Of a stretch of 57,069 nt of DNA, positions 42,290 through 51,676 are shown piece by piece. Below the pieces are notes generated by a model, which did no database searches, was not told the origin of the DNA, and saw nothing but the letters and a program-made list of their open reading frames with translations. How positions within the stretch are numbered: the first letter of the stretch is position 1; each line of letters starts with the position of its first letter. The stretch is from CAIXLI01 sp964587125 (lineage in GTDB: Bacteria; Pseudomonadota; Alphaproteobacteria; UBA9219), in the NCBI GenBank assembly GCA_964587125.1, contig CAZPKC010000013.1, positions 1 to 57,069 of the forward strand. The letters are read 5' to 3'. The translations under genes were made by a program, and so were the position numbers.

Positions 42290-44371
42290 TTATCCCGCCA
42301 TCTTCGCTTTGACTTCCAACGCGATAGCGGCCGGAACCTGTTCGTAATGATCGAATTCCATCGTGTACATCGCGCGGCCTTGCGTCATCGTGCGCAACTT
42401 GTTCACGTAGCCGAACATATTCGCCAAAGGCACCTGCGCATCGATCGTGCGGGCGTTGCCGCGCTGATCCATGCCGTTGATCTGGCCGCGGCGGCTGTTG
42501 AGGTCGCCGATCACGTCGCCCATGTATTCTTCCGGCGTCACGACTTCGACCTTCATGATCGGTTCCAAGAGAACGGGGCTTGCTTTCGGCATGCCTTCCC
42601 TGAACGCGGCGCGCGCGGCGATTTCGAACGCGAGGGCCGACGAGTCCACGTCGTGGTAGGCGCCGTCGATCAGCGTCGCCTTGAAATCGATTGTCGGGAA
42701 TCCCGCAATCACGCCGGTATCCTTGGCCGCGTTGAATCCTTTTTCGACGCCTGGAATATATTCCTTCGGAACCGAACCGCCGACGACTTTACTGTCGAAC
42801 GAATAGCCCGTCCCGGGCGGAACCGGTTCCAGTTCGACGATGACGCGCGCGAATTGTCCCGCGCCGCCCGATTGCTTCTTGTGGGTGTAATCGACCGTAT
42901 ATTTCCGCGTGATCGTTTCGCGGTACGCCACCTGCGGCGCGCCGACGTTGACTTCGACGTGATAGGTGCGCTGCAGAATATCGACCTTGATTTCGAGATG
43001 CAGTTCGCCCATGCCCTTGATCGTCGTCTGCCCCGTTTCGGAATTCGACGCGAGGCGGAAAGACGGGTCTTCCTGGGCAAGGCGCAAAAGCGCGTTGGTC
43101 ATCTTGTCCTGATCGGCCTTGCTCTTCGGCTCGATGGCCATTTCGATGACGGGATCGGGGAAGTCCATCTTTTCGAGAACGATGGGTTTATCCTGATCGC
43201 AAAGCGTATCGCCCGTCGTCGTGTCCTTCAAAGCCGCCAGGGCGACGATATCGCCCGCGAAAGCTTCCTTGATTTCTTCGCGCGTGTTGGCGTGCATCAA
43301 AAGAATGCGGCCGATGCGTTCGCGCTCGCCCTTGATCGTGTTTTCGACATACGTTCCGGCTTCGATCTTGCCCGAATAAATGCGGGTAAAGGTCAGGGAA
43401 CCGACGAAAGGATCAGTCATAATCTTGAACGCCAAAGCCGACATCGGCGCGGTATCCGAAGGGGGCCGTTCGTCGTGCTCGTCCTTGTGCCCGAACTTGA
43501 AGCCCTTCACGGCTCCGATGTCGACGGGCGACGGCAGATAATCAACAACCGCATCAAGAAGGAGCTGTATCCCCTTGTTTTTGAATGCCGATCCGCAAAG
43601 GATCGGGACGAATTTCATCTTGACGGTTCCCTTGCGGATGCAGGCGTTCAGAACTTCAAGCGAGGGTTCCTTGCCGTCCAGATAAGCTTCCATCGCGGCG
43701 TCGTCCATTTCGACGGCGGACTCGATCATTCTCTGGCGATATTCCAAAGCCTGCGCCTTGAGATTTTCGGGGATTTCTTCGTCATGGAACTTGGCGCCGA
43801 GCGCTTCGTTTTCCCAGATAACCGCCTTCATGCGGCGCAGATCGACGACGCCCTTGAAATCGGCTTCCGCGCCGATCGGCAACTGAAGAACCAGAACGTT
43901 CGCGCCCAAACGATCGCGCACCATATCGACGCAACGGAAGAAATTCGAGCCCGTGCGGTCGAGCTTGTTGACGAACACCATGCGGGGAACGTGGTACTTA
44001 TCGCCCTGACGCCACACGGTTTCGGTCTGCGGCTCGACTCCCGCGACGGCGTCAAGAAGGCAAATCGCGCCGTCGAGAACGCGCAAGGAGCGTTCGACTT
44101 CGATCGTGAAATCGACGTGTCCCGGTGTGTCGATGATGTTGATGCGGTGCTTGTTCCAGAAGCAGGTCGTGGCGGCCGAGGTGATCGTGATGCCGCGTTC
44201 CTGTTCCTGTTCCATCCAGTCCATCGTCGCGGTGCCTTCGTGCACTTCGCCGATTTTATAGGACTTGCCGGTGTAATAGAGAATGCGCTCGGTGCACGTC
44301 GTCTTGCCGGCGTCGATGTGAGCCATGATGCCGATATTACGATACATCTCGATGGGAGTTTGACGGGGCAT
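42290..44371 (-). CDS. fusA: Elongation factor G
   Basis: The 693-residue translocation GTPase. G1 AHIDAGKTTCTERILYYTG, DTPGHVDF (G3), NKLDRTG (G4), then domains II-V, including the domain IV tip region (VGGSVPKEYIPGVEKGF) and domain V (EPIMKVEVVTPEEYMGDVIGDLNSRRG). It lies between rpsG and tuf in the usual str operon order. Confidence 0.98.
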   Translation of the reverse strand: MPRQTPIEMYRNIGIMAHIDAGKTTCTERILYYTGKSYKIGEVHEGTATMDWMEQEQERGITITSAATTCFWNKHRINIIDTPGHVDFTIEVERSLRVLDGAICLLDAVAGVEPQTETVWRQGDKYHVPRMVFVNKLDRTGSNFFRCVDMVRDRLGANVLVLQLPIGAEADFKGVVDLRRMKAVIWENEALGAKFHDEEIPENLKAQALEYRQRMIESAVEMDDAAMEAYLDGKEPSLEVLNACIRKGTVKMKFVPILCGSAFKNKGIQLLLDAVVDYLPSPVDIGAVKGFKFGHKDEHDERPPSDTAPMSALAFKIMTDPFVGSLTFTRIYSGKIEAGTYVENTIKGERERIGRILLMHANTREEIKEAFAGDIVALAALKDTTTGDTLCDQDKPIVLEKMDFPDPVIEMAIEPKSKADQDKMTNALLRLAQEDPSFRLASNSETGQTTIKGMGELHLEIKVDILQRTYHVEVNVGAPQVAYRETITRKYTVDYTHKKQSGGAGQFARVIVELEPVPPGTGYSFDSKVVGGSVPKEYIPGVEKGFNAAKDTGVIAGFPTIDFKATLIDGAYHDVDSSALAFEIAARAAFREGMPKASPVLLEPIMKVEVVTPEEYMGDVIGDLNSRRGQINGMDQRGNARTIDAQVPLANMFGYVNKLRTMTQGRAMYTMEFDHYEQVPAAIALEVKAKMAG

Positions 44372-44383
44372 GGAAAACGGTCC

Positions 44384-44857
44384 TTACCAGCGGAAATGGG
44401 AAAAGGCGCGATTGGCTTCGGCCATGCGGTGCGTGTCTTCGCGCTTTTTCACCGCCGAGCCGTTCTGATTGGCCGCTGCCTGAATTTCTCCGGCCAAACG
44501 GTCTTCCATCGTGTGTTCGCCGCGCGCGCGCGCCGCCGTAATGATCCAGCGCATTGCGAGAGCCTCGCCGCGTTCCTTGCGCACTTCGACCGGAACCTGA
44601 TAGGTAGCACCTCCGACGCGCCGCGAACGCACTTCCAAATGCGGACGCACGTTTTCGATGGCGTTCTTGAAAATTTCCAAGGCGTTGCCGCCTTTGGAGA
44701 ACTTCTGAATCTTTTCCAACACTCCATACAGGATGTGTTCGGCGACGGATTTCTTGCCGTCATACATCAAGACGTTCTGAAATTTCGTGACCATGATGTC
44801 CCCGAACTTGGGATCGGGAAGGACTTGGCGTTTTTCTGCGCGACGACGACGAGCCAT
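44384..44857 (-). CDS. rpsG: Ribosomal protein S7
   Basis: A 157-residue 30S head assembly protein. It begins MARRRRAEKRQVLPDPKFGD, has VTKFQNVLMYDGKKSVAEHILYGVLE and GGATYQVPVEVRKERGEALAMRWII. In E. coli it represses the str operon. Confidence 0.97.
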   Translation of the reverse strand: MARRRRAEKRQVLPDPKFGDIMVTKFQNVLMYDGKKSVAEHILYGVLEKIQKFSKGGNALEIFKNAIENVRPHLEVRSRRVGGATYQVPVEVRKERGEALAMRWIITAARARGEHTMEDRLAGEIQAAANQNGSAVKKREDTHRMAEANRAFSHFRW

Positions 44858-44871
44858 TTATTCTTCTCCTC

Positions 44872-45243
44872 TTATTTCGGACGCTTGGCGCCGTAAAGCG
44901 AACGGCGCTGCTTGCGATCCTTCACACCCTGCGTATCGAACGTGCCGCGGATGATGTGATAACGAACGCCGGGCAAATCCTTGACGCGGCCGCCGCGGAT
45001 CATGACGACGCTGTGTTCCTGAAGATTATGGCCTTCGCCCGGAATGTAAGAAATGACTTCGGCGCCGTTGGTTAAACGGACGCGCGCGACCTTGCGCAAA
45101 GCCGAATTCGGCTTCTTTGGCGTCGTCGTGTAAACGCGCGTGCAGACGCCGCGCTTCTGCGGGCATTCCTGCAGAGCGGGAACCTTGTCGCGGGCCTTGT
45201 TGGGCTTGCGCGGGCTTCTGATCAACTGGCCGATCGTTGGCAT
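44872..45243 (-). CDS. rpsL: Ribosomal protein S12
   Basis: A 123-residue decoding-centre protein and the first gene of this operon. TPKKPNSALRKVARVRLTNG and RVKDLPGVRYH are wild-type, including both Lys residues whose loss gives streptomycin resistance. AAAAAGGAG precedes ATG 45243. In many bacteria rpoC lies upstream; here the operon begins at rpsL. Confidence 0.98.
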   Translation of the reverse strand: MPTIGQLIRSPRKPNKARDKVPALQECPQKRGVCTRVYTTTPKKPNSALRKVARVRLTNGAEVISYIPGEGHNLQEHSVVMIRGGRVKDLPGVRYHIIRGTFDTQGVKDRKQRRSLYGAKRPK

Positions 45244-45744
45244 CTAAACTCCTTTTTATCTCCGGCGCGACTACTCTGCGGTACGCTGGCTTTGCCAGCT
45301 CCCCGCAACCGTGACTGCGCCTTACTTATCTCCGGTCACATGACCGGAAAAAAATGCAAAACCCGCATCGGGGCGCGCTATTCTCTTGCGCTCCGCGTGG
45401 GAGATATCTCTAACACCGGGTGACTCTGCTTGACTTTCGCGATCTCTCGCTTTGTCAGCCGTTTCGTCGCCACAGGCTATTTCTCACTTTTGCTACATCC
45501 GAAATCGCGTCTGGACCTACGTTTTTTGCATTTCTGCACCCAACCGGTCCACCACCGATTCCGCAAAGGCAGGCGGTTTCTATGCTTTTTCACCCACTGC
45601 GTCAAGGAGATAATTGCTTGCAACGCAGTCCTTCAGGCCCCTTCGGAGAAGGCGGCGTTCTTGTGTGGCAAATTGGCCGTTTAAAGGGTAAAGAAGACGG
45701 ATACTGTTTCCTTGTTTTTCCGAATACGGATGGTTGATTCCCGA
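45244..45744. other. Divergent promoter region of rpsL operon and polA
   Basis: About 500 bp with no supported gene. It should carry the promoter of the str operon (minus strand) and of polA (plus strand). It holds the palindrome at 45331-45348 and a short stem GCTGGC-TTT-GCCAGC at about 45278-45292. A C-rich hairpin-poor stretch follows toward polA. I could not identify firm -35/-10 pairs. Confidence 0.5.
45331..45348. promoter_or_regulatory. Palindrome in the rpsL 5' region
   Basis: TCCGGTCA-CA-TGACCGGA is a perfect 8+8 bp palindrome about 90 bp before rpsL, next to a run of A. It may be an operator or an mRNA leader hairpin. Confidence 0.35.
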
Positions 45745-48546
45745 ATGCCCAATAAACTCACTCTCATCGACGGTTCCGGCTTTATTTTCAGGGCTTTTCA
45801 CGCCCTGCCGCCTATGATGCGGACGGACGGAACGCCGGTTAATGCCGTTTACGGCTACTGCACGATGCTTAACCGGCTTCTGGCGGATTCGAAGATTCTA
45901 CATATAGCGGTTATTTTCGACGCGGCACGCAAGACCTTTCGAAATGAAATCTATCCCGAATATAAGGCGCACCGCCCCCCCCCTCCTCCCGAGCTCGTGC
46001 CGCAATTCGCGCTGATCCGCGAAGCCACGCGCGCATATGGCCTGCCTTCCGTCGAACTCGAAGGTTTTGAGGCCGACGATCTTATCGCCGCCTATGCCAA
46101 AGCTGCTGAAGCGGAAGGACTCGGCGTTCGCATCGTCTCGTCGGACAAGGATTTGATGCAATTGGTCCGCAAGGGCGTCGAGATGTTCGATCCTTTAAAA
46201 TCTATTCCTATCGGCGCGGACGAAGTTTTCAAAAAATTCGGCGTCGCGCCGGAGAAAGTCGTCGAAGTTCAGGCTTTGGCGGGCGACAGCACCGACAATA
46301 TTCCGGGCGTTCCGGGCATCGGCGTCAAGACGGCGGCGGAACTTATCAATGCTTATGGCAACCTGGAAAATCTTTTGGCAAAAGCCGCGGAGATCAAACA
46401 GCCCAAGCGCCGCGACGCGTTGATGCAAAACGCCGAACTTGCGCGCATTTCGAAGAGGCTTGTGTTGCTCGATGACAATGCGCCCCTGCCCGTTCCGATC
46501 GAAAAACTGGTTTGGGAGCGCGATCATCACGCAGAATTATCCGCGTTTTTCCGCGCGCAGAATTTCAAGTCGTTGCTGGCGAAGCTGGGTGCGGCGCCAA
46601 GCAAACCTTCTCTGGCCGAATCTTCCCTTCCTCCTGCTGCCGTTCCTGAAAAACAGGAAGAAGAAAACGTCGCCGTCAAAAACGCATCTCAGGATTACGA
46701 ACTTATCCAAACCGAAGAACGCTTCAAGGAATGGGTCGAAGCCGCGCGCGCGAACGGATATGTGGCGATCGATACCGAGACGGATTCTTTAACCGCCTGC
46801 ACCGCGAAACTGGTCGGCGTGTCTTTGGCGATTGCGCCCGGAAAAGCTTGCTATATTCCCGTCGGACATATCGATCCGAATACGGCTCCGGAAGACGGCG
46901 GATTTTCTTTCGGCGGGGATAAAAAACCGAAGCAACTCGACGTCAAAATCGTCGCCAAACATTTGCGCGATTTGTTGAAAGATTCCGGCGTTCTGAAAAT
47001 CGCGCATAACCTGAAGTTCGACGCGCAAGTTCTTGGACAGCATGGATTAACTGTCGAACCATACGACGACACGATGTTGCTTTCCTATGTCCTTGCCGCA
47101 GGGCTTCACGGACACGGATTGGATGAATTGGCGATGCTTCATCTCAACCACAAAATGATTTCTTTTCAGGACGTGACGGGCACGGGCAAAAACCAAATTA
47201 CCTTCGACCGCGTTCCCTTGGATAAGGCCGTCGATTATGCCGCCGAAGACGCCGATTTCACGCTGCGCCTGTGGTTGATCTTGAAGCCGCAGATCGCGCA
47301 GCATCATGTCGCGCGCGTTTACGAACGCAGCGAAAGGCCTCTCGTTCCCGTCGTCGCGCACATGGAAACTTTGGGCGTTCGCATAGATCCCGAAATTTTG
47401 CGCCAGCAAAGCCACGGCTTCGCTTTGCGTTTGCAAAAACTGGAAGCGGAAATTCATGCGCTCGCGGGGCATCCTTTCAACGTCGGTTCGACGCAACAGC
47501 TGGGAAACGTTTTGTTCGCCGAAATGGGCTTGCCGGGCGGCGTAAAGGGAAAGAACGGCGCGTATTCCACGGCGTCGGATATTCTCGAACCTCTGGCCGA
47601 TGCGGGACATGAAATCGTCATCAAGCTTCTGGACTGGCGCAGCGTCGCCAAACTGAAATCGACTTATACGGATGCTTTACCGGAGCAGATCAGCGTGAGA
47701 ACGGGGCGCGTACATACGTCGTATTCGCTTGTGGGCGCGGCAACGGGGCGTTTGTCCTCGACCGATCCCAATTTGCAGAATATTCCCATCCGCACCGAGG
47801 ACGGACGCGCCATTCGCCGCGCTTTTATCGCCGAGGAAGGATACACGCTGCTCTCCGTCGATTATTCGCAAATCGAATTGCGGCTCGCCGCGGCAGCCGC
47901 CAACATAGGCGCGTTGATTCAGGCGTTTCACGACGGCGTCGATATTCACGCGCTGACCGCCTCGCAGGTATTCAACATCCCGTTAAAAGACATGACGCCC
48001 GACAAGCGCCGCGCGGCCAAGGCGATCAATTTCGGGATTATCTACGGCATCAGCGGATTCGGCCTGTCGAAACAGATCGGCATTTCTCCGTCGCAGGCGA
48101 ACGAATTTATCCGCAGCTATCTCGACCGCTTCTACGAATTGCGCGACTGGATGGAAGAAATGAAGGATTTTGCCCGAACCCACGGCTATGCCGAAACGTT
48201 GTTCGGCCGACGAATCCATATTACGGGCATCAAGGAAAGTAATGCCGCGAGGCGCAATTTCGCCGAACGCCAATCGATCAACGCGCCTTTGCAGGGAACG
48301 GCTGCCGATATCATGAAACGCGCGATGATCCGCGTCGGCCCTGCTTTAAGCGACGCCAAACTCGGCGCGCGTTTGTTGATGCAAGTGCACGACGAATTAG
48401 TGTTCGAGGTTCCGAAGAGTGAGCTCGATGCGACGGCAACTCTTGTGAAAAAGATTATGGAGAACGCGCCGCTGCCCGCCGTATCGTTGCGCGTTCCTCT
48501 GGTCGCCGACGCGGGACACGCCGCGAACTGGGCCGAGGCGCATTAG
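45745..48546 (+). CDS. polA: DNA polymerase I
   Basis: A 933-residue repair and Okazaki-processing polymerase with all three activities. The 5'-nuclease domain is at about 1-290 (LIDGSGFIFRAFHALPP, SSDKDLMQLV, GDSTDNIPGVPGIGVKTA). The 3'-5' exonuclease keeps its acidic residues (VAIDTETDS, HNLKFDAQV, YAAEDADFTLRL). The polymerase has motif A DYSQIELRL, the O-helix region DKRRAAKAINFGIIYGISGFGLSKQ, and motif C QVHDELVFEV. ATG 45745 (MPNKLTLIDGSG) was chosen by family N-terminus; ATG 45730 would add 5 residues. Confidence 0.97.
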   Translation: MPNKLTLIDGSGFIFRAFHALPPMMRTDGTPVNAVYGYCTMLNRLLADSKILHIAVIFDAARKTFRNEIYPEYKAHRPPPPPELVPQFALIREATRAYGLPSVELEGFEADDLIAAYAKAAEAEGLGVRIVSSDKDLMQLVRKGVEMFDPLKSIPIGADEVFKKFGVAPEKVVEVQALAGDSTDNIPGVPGIGVKTAAELINAYGNLENLLAKAAEIKQPKRRDALMQNAELARISKRLVLLDDNAPLPVPIEKLVWERDHHAELSAFFRAQNFKSLLAKLGAAPSKPSLAESSLPPAAVPEKQEEENVAVKNASQDYELIQTEERFKEWVEAARANGYVAIDTETDSLTACTAKLVGVSLAIAPGKACYIPVGHIDPNTAPEDGGFSFGGDKKPKQLDVKIVAKHLRDLLKDSGVLKIAHNLKFDAQVLGQHGLTVEPYDDTMLLSYVLAAGLHGHGLDELAMLHLNHKMISFQDVTGTGKNQITFDRVPLDKAVDYAAEDADFTLRLWLILKPQIAQHHVARVYERSERPLVPVVAHMETLGVRIDPEILRQQSHGFALRLQKLEAEIHALAGHPFNVGSTQQLGNVLFAEMGLPGGVKGKNGAYSTASDILEPLADAGHEIVIKLLDWRSVAKLKSTYTDALPEQISVRTGRVHTSYSLVGAATGRLSSTDPNLQNIPIRTEDGRAIRRAFIAEEGYTLLSVDYSQIELRLAAAAANIGALIQAFHDGVDIHALTASQVFNIPLKDMTPDKRRAAKAINFGIIYGISGFGLSKQIGISPSQANEFIRSYLDRFYELRDWMEEMKDFARTHGYAETLFGRRIHITGIKESNAARRNFAERQSINAPLQGTAADIMKRAMIRVGPALSDAKLGARLLMQVHDELVFEVPKSELDATATLVKKIMENAPLPAVSLRVPLVADAGHAANWAEAH

Positions 48547-48580
48547 GAGAATAAAAGGCGCTCCGTCCTTTTAATTATAG

Positions 48581-49057
48581 CTACGGACTATAAGTCCCCG
48601 AAGGCGTACTACAATTCCATTGGCCAGAATACAACATACAAGCAGTCCCGTTTGTAGTGTTAATACAAACTACATTTGGTCCGGTCGAACTACATTCCTC
48701 AGTTCCAGGACCGGCTCCGCTGCCGGGAGCATAACCCGAAGGCGTACTACAACTCCATTGGCCATCATACAACATACAAACTTTCCCGGTTGCAATGTTA
48801 ATACAATCCATAATAGCACCGCTTTCGTACCCAACGCACTGCTCATTTCCCGCTCCGCTGGAAGACAACATCGATTTCCATATCAGAGCCGGATTGCTTT
48901 CGCTTGTTTGAAGACACGCAATGATGCTGACCTGATCTGTATCCATTTGGGTCTGGCCCAAATTTGTACATGTCTGGTTAATCAAAGAAGAACTAGCCTC
49001 TGCCGGAAACGACTGAAGAAAAAAGCCGATAACGGCAATAAGAAAAAGCGCGCGCAT
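48581..49057 (-). CDS. Secreted Cys-repeat protein (1 of 2)
   Basis: A 158-residue protein with signal peptide MRALFLIAVIGFFLQSFPAEA. After an N-terminal block (CTNLGQTQMDTDQVSIIACLQTSESNPALIWKSM) come two tandem units of about 40 residues: EQCVGYESGAIMDCINIATGKVCMLYDGQWSCSTPSG and EECSSTGPNVVCINTTNGTACMLYSGQWNCSTPSG. Each unit carries four Cys and a W-x-C end, so disulfide pairing outside the cytoplasm is likely. The N-terminal block recalls the minor pilin/shufflon-like C-x-x-G-Q-T-x4-S-x2-A-C-L-x8-W-K pattern, but I cannot name the family. Ser/Thr are abundant. Confidence 0.7.
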   Translation of the reverse strand: MRALFLIAVIGFFLQSFPAEASSSLINQTCTNLGQTQMDTDQVSIIACLQTSESNPALIWKSMLSSSGAGNEQCVGYESGAIMDCINIATGKVCMLYDGQWSCSTPSGYAPGSGAGPGTEECSSTGPNVVCINTTNGTACMLYSGQWNCSTPSGTYSP

Positions 49058-49108
49058 GACTTCTCTCCTTTGCTAAATAAATGGGCTTCCGTTTGTGTTA
49101 TCCCCTTG

Positions 49109-49123
49109 TTAATTTCCGGTCAA
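49109..49123. promoter_or_regulatory. CtrA-like box upstream of Cys-repeat gene 1
   Basis: TTAATTTCCGGTCAA matches TTAA-N7-TTAA in 7 of 8 positions and lies 52 bp before the start at 49057, almost the same distance as the perfect site before the paralogue. Confidence 0.4.
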
Positions 49124-49165
49124 TCATTCTGCGTCCCGTTGTTTTAGCCGGTTGGCGTTACAGGC

Positions 49166-49684
49166 TTAGGGAGTCCAGCTCGAATAACTACTGCAGGTCC
49201 ATACATGTTCCGGCGAGAGAGTTGTGTAACATACCGCCCCGGTTGCCATGTTGCTGCACGTGATGATGGCGGGCGCCGAGGCTCCTATGGCCGTACACTG
49301 CACAGTTCCTGTCCCTATATTCCAGCCCGAATAACCGTTGCAGTTCCAAACGTGTTCGGGAGTGTTATCCGTGTAACAGACCGTCCCTGTTGCGCTATTA
49401 GTACACGCCATCTCGTTGGGCGCCGAGGGCCCCACACCCACGCACAGCTCGGTTCCCGTCGTCCCTACGCTCATCGATTTCCATATCAAAGCGGTATTAG
49501 TGCTGCTGGTGTTAAGGCAAGCGATAATGCTCGCTCCATCCCCGTCCATCATGGTTTGGCCGAGTTGGGCACATGATTTAGTTAAACAGCTCACGCCTCC
49601 ATTAGGTGGAACGCAATTTTGCGCCGCCGCGGATGCGCCGCTTATCAAAAGAAAAGCCGCCGAAAGAAGTATCGCGTTGCGCAT
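49166..49684 (-). CDS. Secreted Cys-repeat protein (2 of 2)
   Basis: A 172-residue paralogue of the protein at 48581-49057. Signal peptide MRNAILLSAAFLLISGASAAAQ; then CAQLGQTMMDGDGASIIACLNTSSTNTALIWKSM, then two four-Cys units (ELCVGVGPSAPNEMACTNSATGTVCYTDNTPEHVWNCNGYSGW and VQCTAIGASAPAIITCSNMATGAVCYTTLSPEHVWTCSSYSSW). Both paralogues share ACLxTSxxNxALIWKSM and the x-C-x-N-xATG-x-x-C core. AAGGGGA precedes ATG 49684. It diverges from the TMTC-like gene at 49867. Function unknown. Confidence 0.7.
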   Translation of the reverse strand: MRNAILLSAAFLLISGASAAAQNCVPPNGGVSCLTKSCAQLGQTMMDGDGASIIACLNTSSTNTALIWKSMSVGTTGTELCVGVGPSAPNEMACTNSATGTVCYTDNTPEHVWNCNGYSGWNIGTGTVQCTAIGASAPAIITCSNMATGAVCYTTLSPEHVWTCSSYSSWTP

Positions 49685-49740
49685 GGCTTTCCCCTTGGTC
49701 GTTGGAAATTGAGAATTCTCCTGATAATTACTCCCCCTCA

Positions 49741-49755
49741 TTAATTTTTTGTTAA
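49741..49755. promoter_or_regulatory. CtrA-like box between Cys-repeat and TMTC-like genes
   Basis: TTAATTTTTTGTTAA, identical to the box at 58-72, is a perfect TTAA-N7-TTAA site. It lies 57 bp before the Cys-repeat gene start at 49684 and about 110 bp before the divergent TMTC-like gene. Confidence 0.45.
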
Positions 49756-49866
49756 TAATACAGATGCGCAGCGGTAATAGCAGATTGGCATTACAGGCTT
49801 GCCCTTCCGTAAAATCCCCCTGTATTGTAGCCCAGTTTTTCTCGATTCTTCTTTGTCCGCGTTTTC

Positions 49867-51561
49867 ATGTCTCTCTCCCAAACGCAAAAGATCGATTTTT
49901 TTCCCCTCCAAGCGCGCGCTTTGGCGCCTTATCTCATTCTAACTTTGGCCGTTTTTGCGGCATACGGAAATATCTTCGACAACGATTTCGTCTTCGACGA
50001 CAATCTGACTATCGGGATCAATACGTATTTGCAGGGATGGGGCCACATCGGCGACATCCTGACGAGTTCGACAACGAACGGCGCTCATATTGTCGGCGGG
50101 TTTTACCGTCCTTTGCAAATTCTTCTTTATCTATTCGCCTTTCACCTCGGCAACGGAGACGCTTTTTGGTTTCATGCGTTGAATCTAGCGCTGCACATCG
50201 CCAACACGTGCTTGGTCTATAGACTTGGGGTCAAGCTTGGGTTCGTCCCCAAAGGGGTTTTTCTGGCGGCGCTGATATGGAGCGTCCACCCCATCCACAC
50301 CGAAGCCGTGACCTACATGAGCGGAACGGCGGATCCCCTTTGCGCGTTCTTTTGTCTCTCCGCGATCATCGTTTTATTGCCCGATTTCAGCTTTCGTAAA
50401 ATCCTGGCCGTCATTCCTCTTTTCCTTTTGGGGCTTGTTTCGAAAGAAACGATGGTCATGTTTCCGCTTCTGGTCATGGCTTGCCTGTTTTATGTAAGCC
50501 CTCAAAGGCTCAATCCCCGCAGCTATTTTCGCACTTGGCCTTTATGGATCATCGCGCTCGTGTACGCCTATTGGCGCACGCATGCCGAAGGCTTCGACGG
50601 CCCTCAGACATATGCCCATTTTTATGGACTGCCCGCCTTCTCCCCGTTGAAAGATTACGCGGCACATCCTCTTTACCGGTTCACGACCTTCCTCGCCACG
50701 CTGCCTCAATATCTTCAGCTTTTGATCTGGCCAACTCATTTGCATATGGAGAGGTCTTTTTTCGTTCAGACAAGTTTCAAATCCGGGTTCGTTGCCGGAG
50801 GAATCGTGATCGTCGCTTTCGCCGCAGGACATATCGTTTATAGCTGCCGGACGGTATTCGGCGGATCCGGAAAGCTGCGTCCGCCCCCCCAAAAATCGGG
50901 CGACGGGCAACGGCAGGCCGAACGCTATCTTGAATTGAGCTGGGGCTTTTTGTGGTTTGCAGCGGCGCATGCGCCCGACACGGGATTGCTCGTGCCGATG
51001 AATTCGCTGTTCCTGGAACATTGGATGTATTTGCCCTCGGTGGGATTGTTCTTGGGCTTGGCTCAAACGATCGTCGTTTTGACGAAGCGTTTGCCGAAAG
51101 CGACGCCCGTCGTCTGTTACGCCGCCGCGTTGATTTTTGCGTTCGTTTTATCGATTAAAACATACGAACAAAACAAAATCTGGCATGACCCCGTTTCCTT
51201 CTATGAAAACATTTTCGCCAACGGAGAAACTTCGCCGCGCGCGCGCAATAATCTGGCGCTCTATTATGCCAACCGCGGCCAGTTCGACGAAGCCATCGAA
51301 CAGTTCAATCAGGCGATCTCGGGCGCCGATATTTATGCCGAAACGCGCTATAATCTGGCCGTGACGTATTTGCGTAAGTCCGAAGATGCGGAAAATATCG
51401 AAAAAGCGATCAAGAACCTTCAGCGCTCGCTGGAAATTCAGCCGGATTTTTACCGTTCTTATCAAACGCTCGGCGATATTTACGGCACCTTGCTGCACAA
51501 CGGGGAAATGGCCGATTATTACCACTCCCGTGGAAAGGCGATCTTTGATCAACAAAAATAA
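49867..51561 (+). CDS. TMTC-like membrane glycosyltransferase with TPRs (1 of 2)
   Basis: A 564-residue protein with about nine to eleven membrane helices and a soluble C-terminal tail of TPR-like repeats (ARNNLALYYANRGQFDEAIEQFNQAI, ETRYNLAVTYLRKSEDAENIEKAIKNLQRSLEIQPDF, SYQTLGDIYGTLL). The first periplasmic loop has FDDNLTI with an acidic pair, then HALNLALHIANTCLVYRLG and the WSVHPIHTEAVTYMSGTADPL block. This layout is that of TMTC-type O-mannosyltransferases and related bacterial GT-C proteins. A 20-residue hydrophilic insertion (about 340-365) is absent in the paralogue. ATG 49867 gives MSLSQTQKIDFF. The acceptor is unknown; it sits beside secreted Ser/Thr-rich proteins. Confidence 0.78.
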   Translation: MSLSQTQKIDFFPLQARALAPYLILTLAVFAAYGNIFDNDFVFDDNLTIGINTYLQGWGHIGDILTSSTTNGAHIVGGFYRPLQILLYLFAFHLGNGDAFWFHALNLALHIANTCLVYRLGVKLGFVPKGVFLAALIWSVHPIHTEAVTYMSGTADPLCAFFCLSAIIVLLPDFSFRKILAVIPLFLLGLVSKETMVMFPLLVMACLFYVSPQRLNPRSYFRTWPLWIIALVYAYWRTHAEGFDGPQTYAHFYGLPAFSPLKDYAAHPLYRFTTFLATLPQYLQLLIWPTHLHMERSFFVQTSFKSGFVAGGIVIVAFAAGHIVYSCRTVFGGSGKLRPPPQKSGDGQRQAERYLELSWGFLWFAAAHAPDTGLLVPMNSLFLEHWMYLPSVGLFLGLAQTIVVLTKRLPKATPVVCYAAALIFAFVLSIKTYEQNKIWHDPVSFYENIFANGETSPRARNNLALYYANRGQFDEAIEQFNQAISGADIYAETRYNLAVTYLRKSEDAENIEKAIKNLQRSLEIQPDFYRSYQTLGDIYGTLLHNGEMADYYHSRGKAIFDQQK

Positions 51562-51676
51562 GCCTTCCGGCACCGGCTCTTTTCAGCCTTCAAAAGGTCT
51601 TTAGGCTTGTCTCTTTCAAAAAACCTTTTGTATGATCGGGATCAGATTCGCCGATCATCATTTTACCTTCGTTCCC

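Noticed and set aside
42347..44896. An 849-residue open frame antisense to fusA and rpsG
   Set aside because: It mirrors two highly conserved genes, has low-complexity His/Arg/Asp-rich composition typical of reverse frames, and no ribosome site.
45420..45737. Open frames in the rpsL-polA intergenic region
   Set aside because: Short, overlapping frames with no family resemblance, located in a divergent promoter region.
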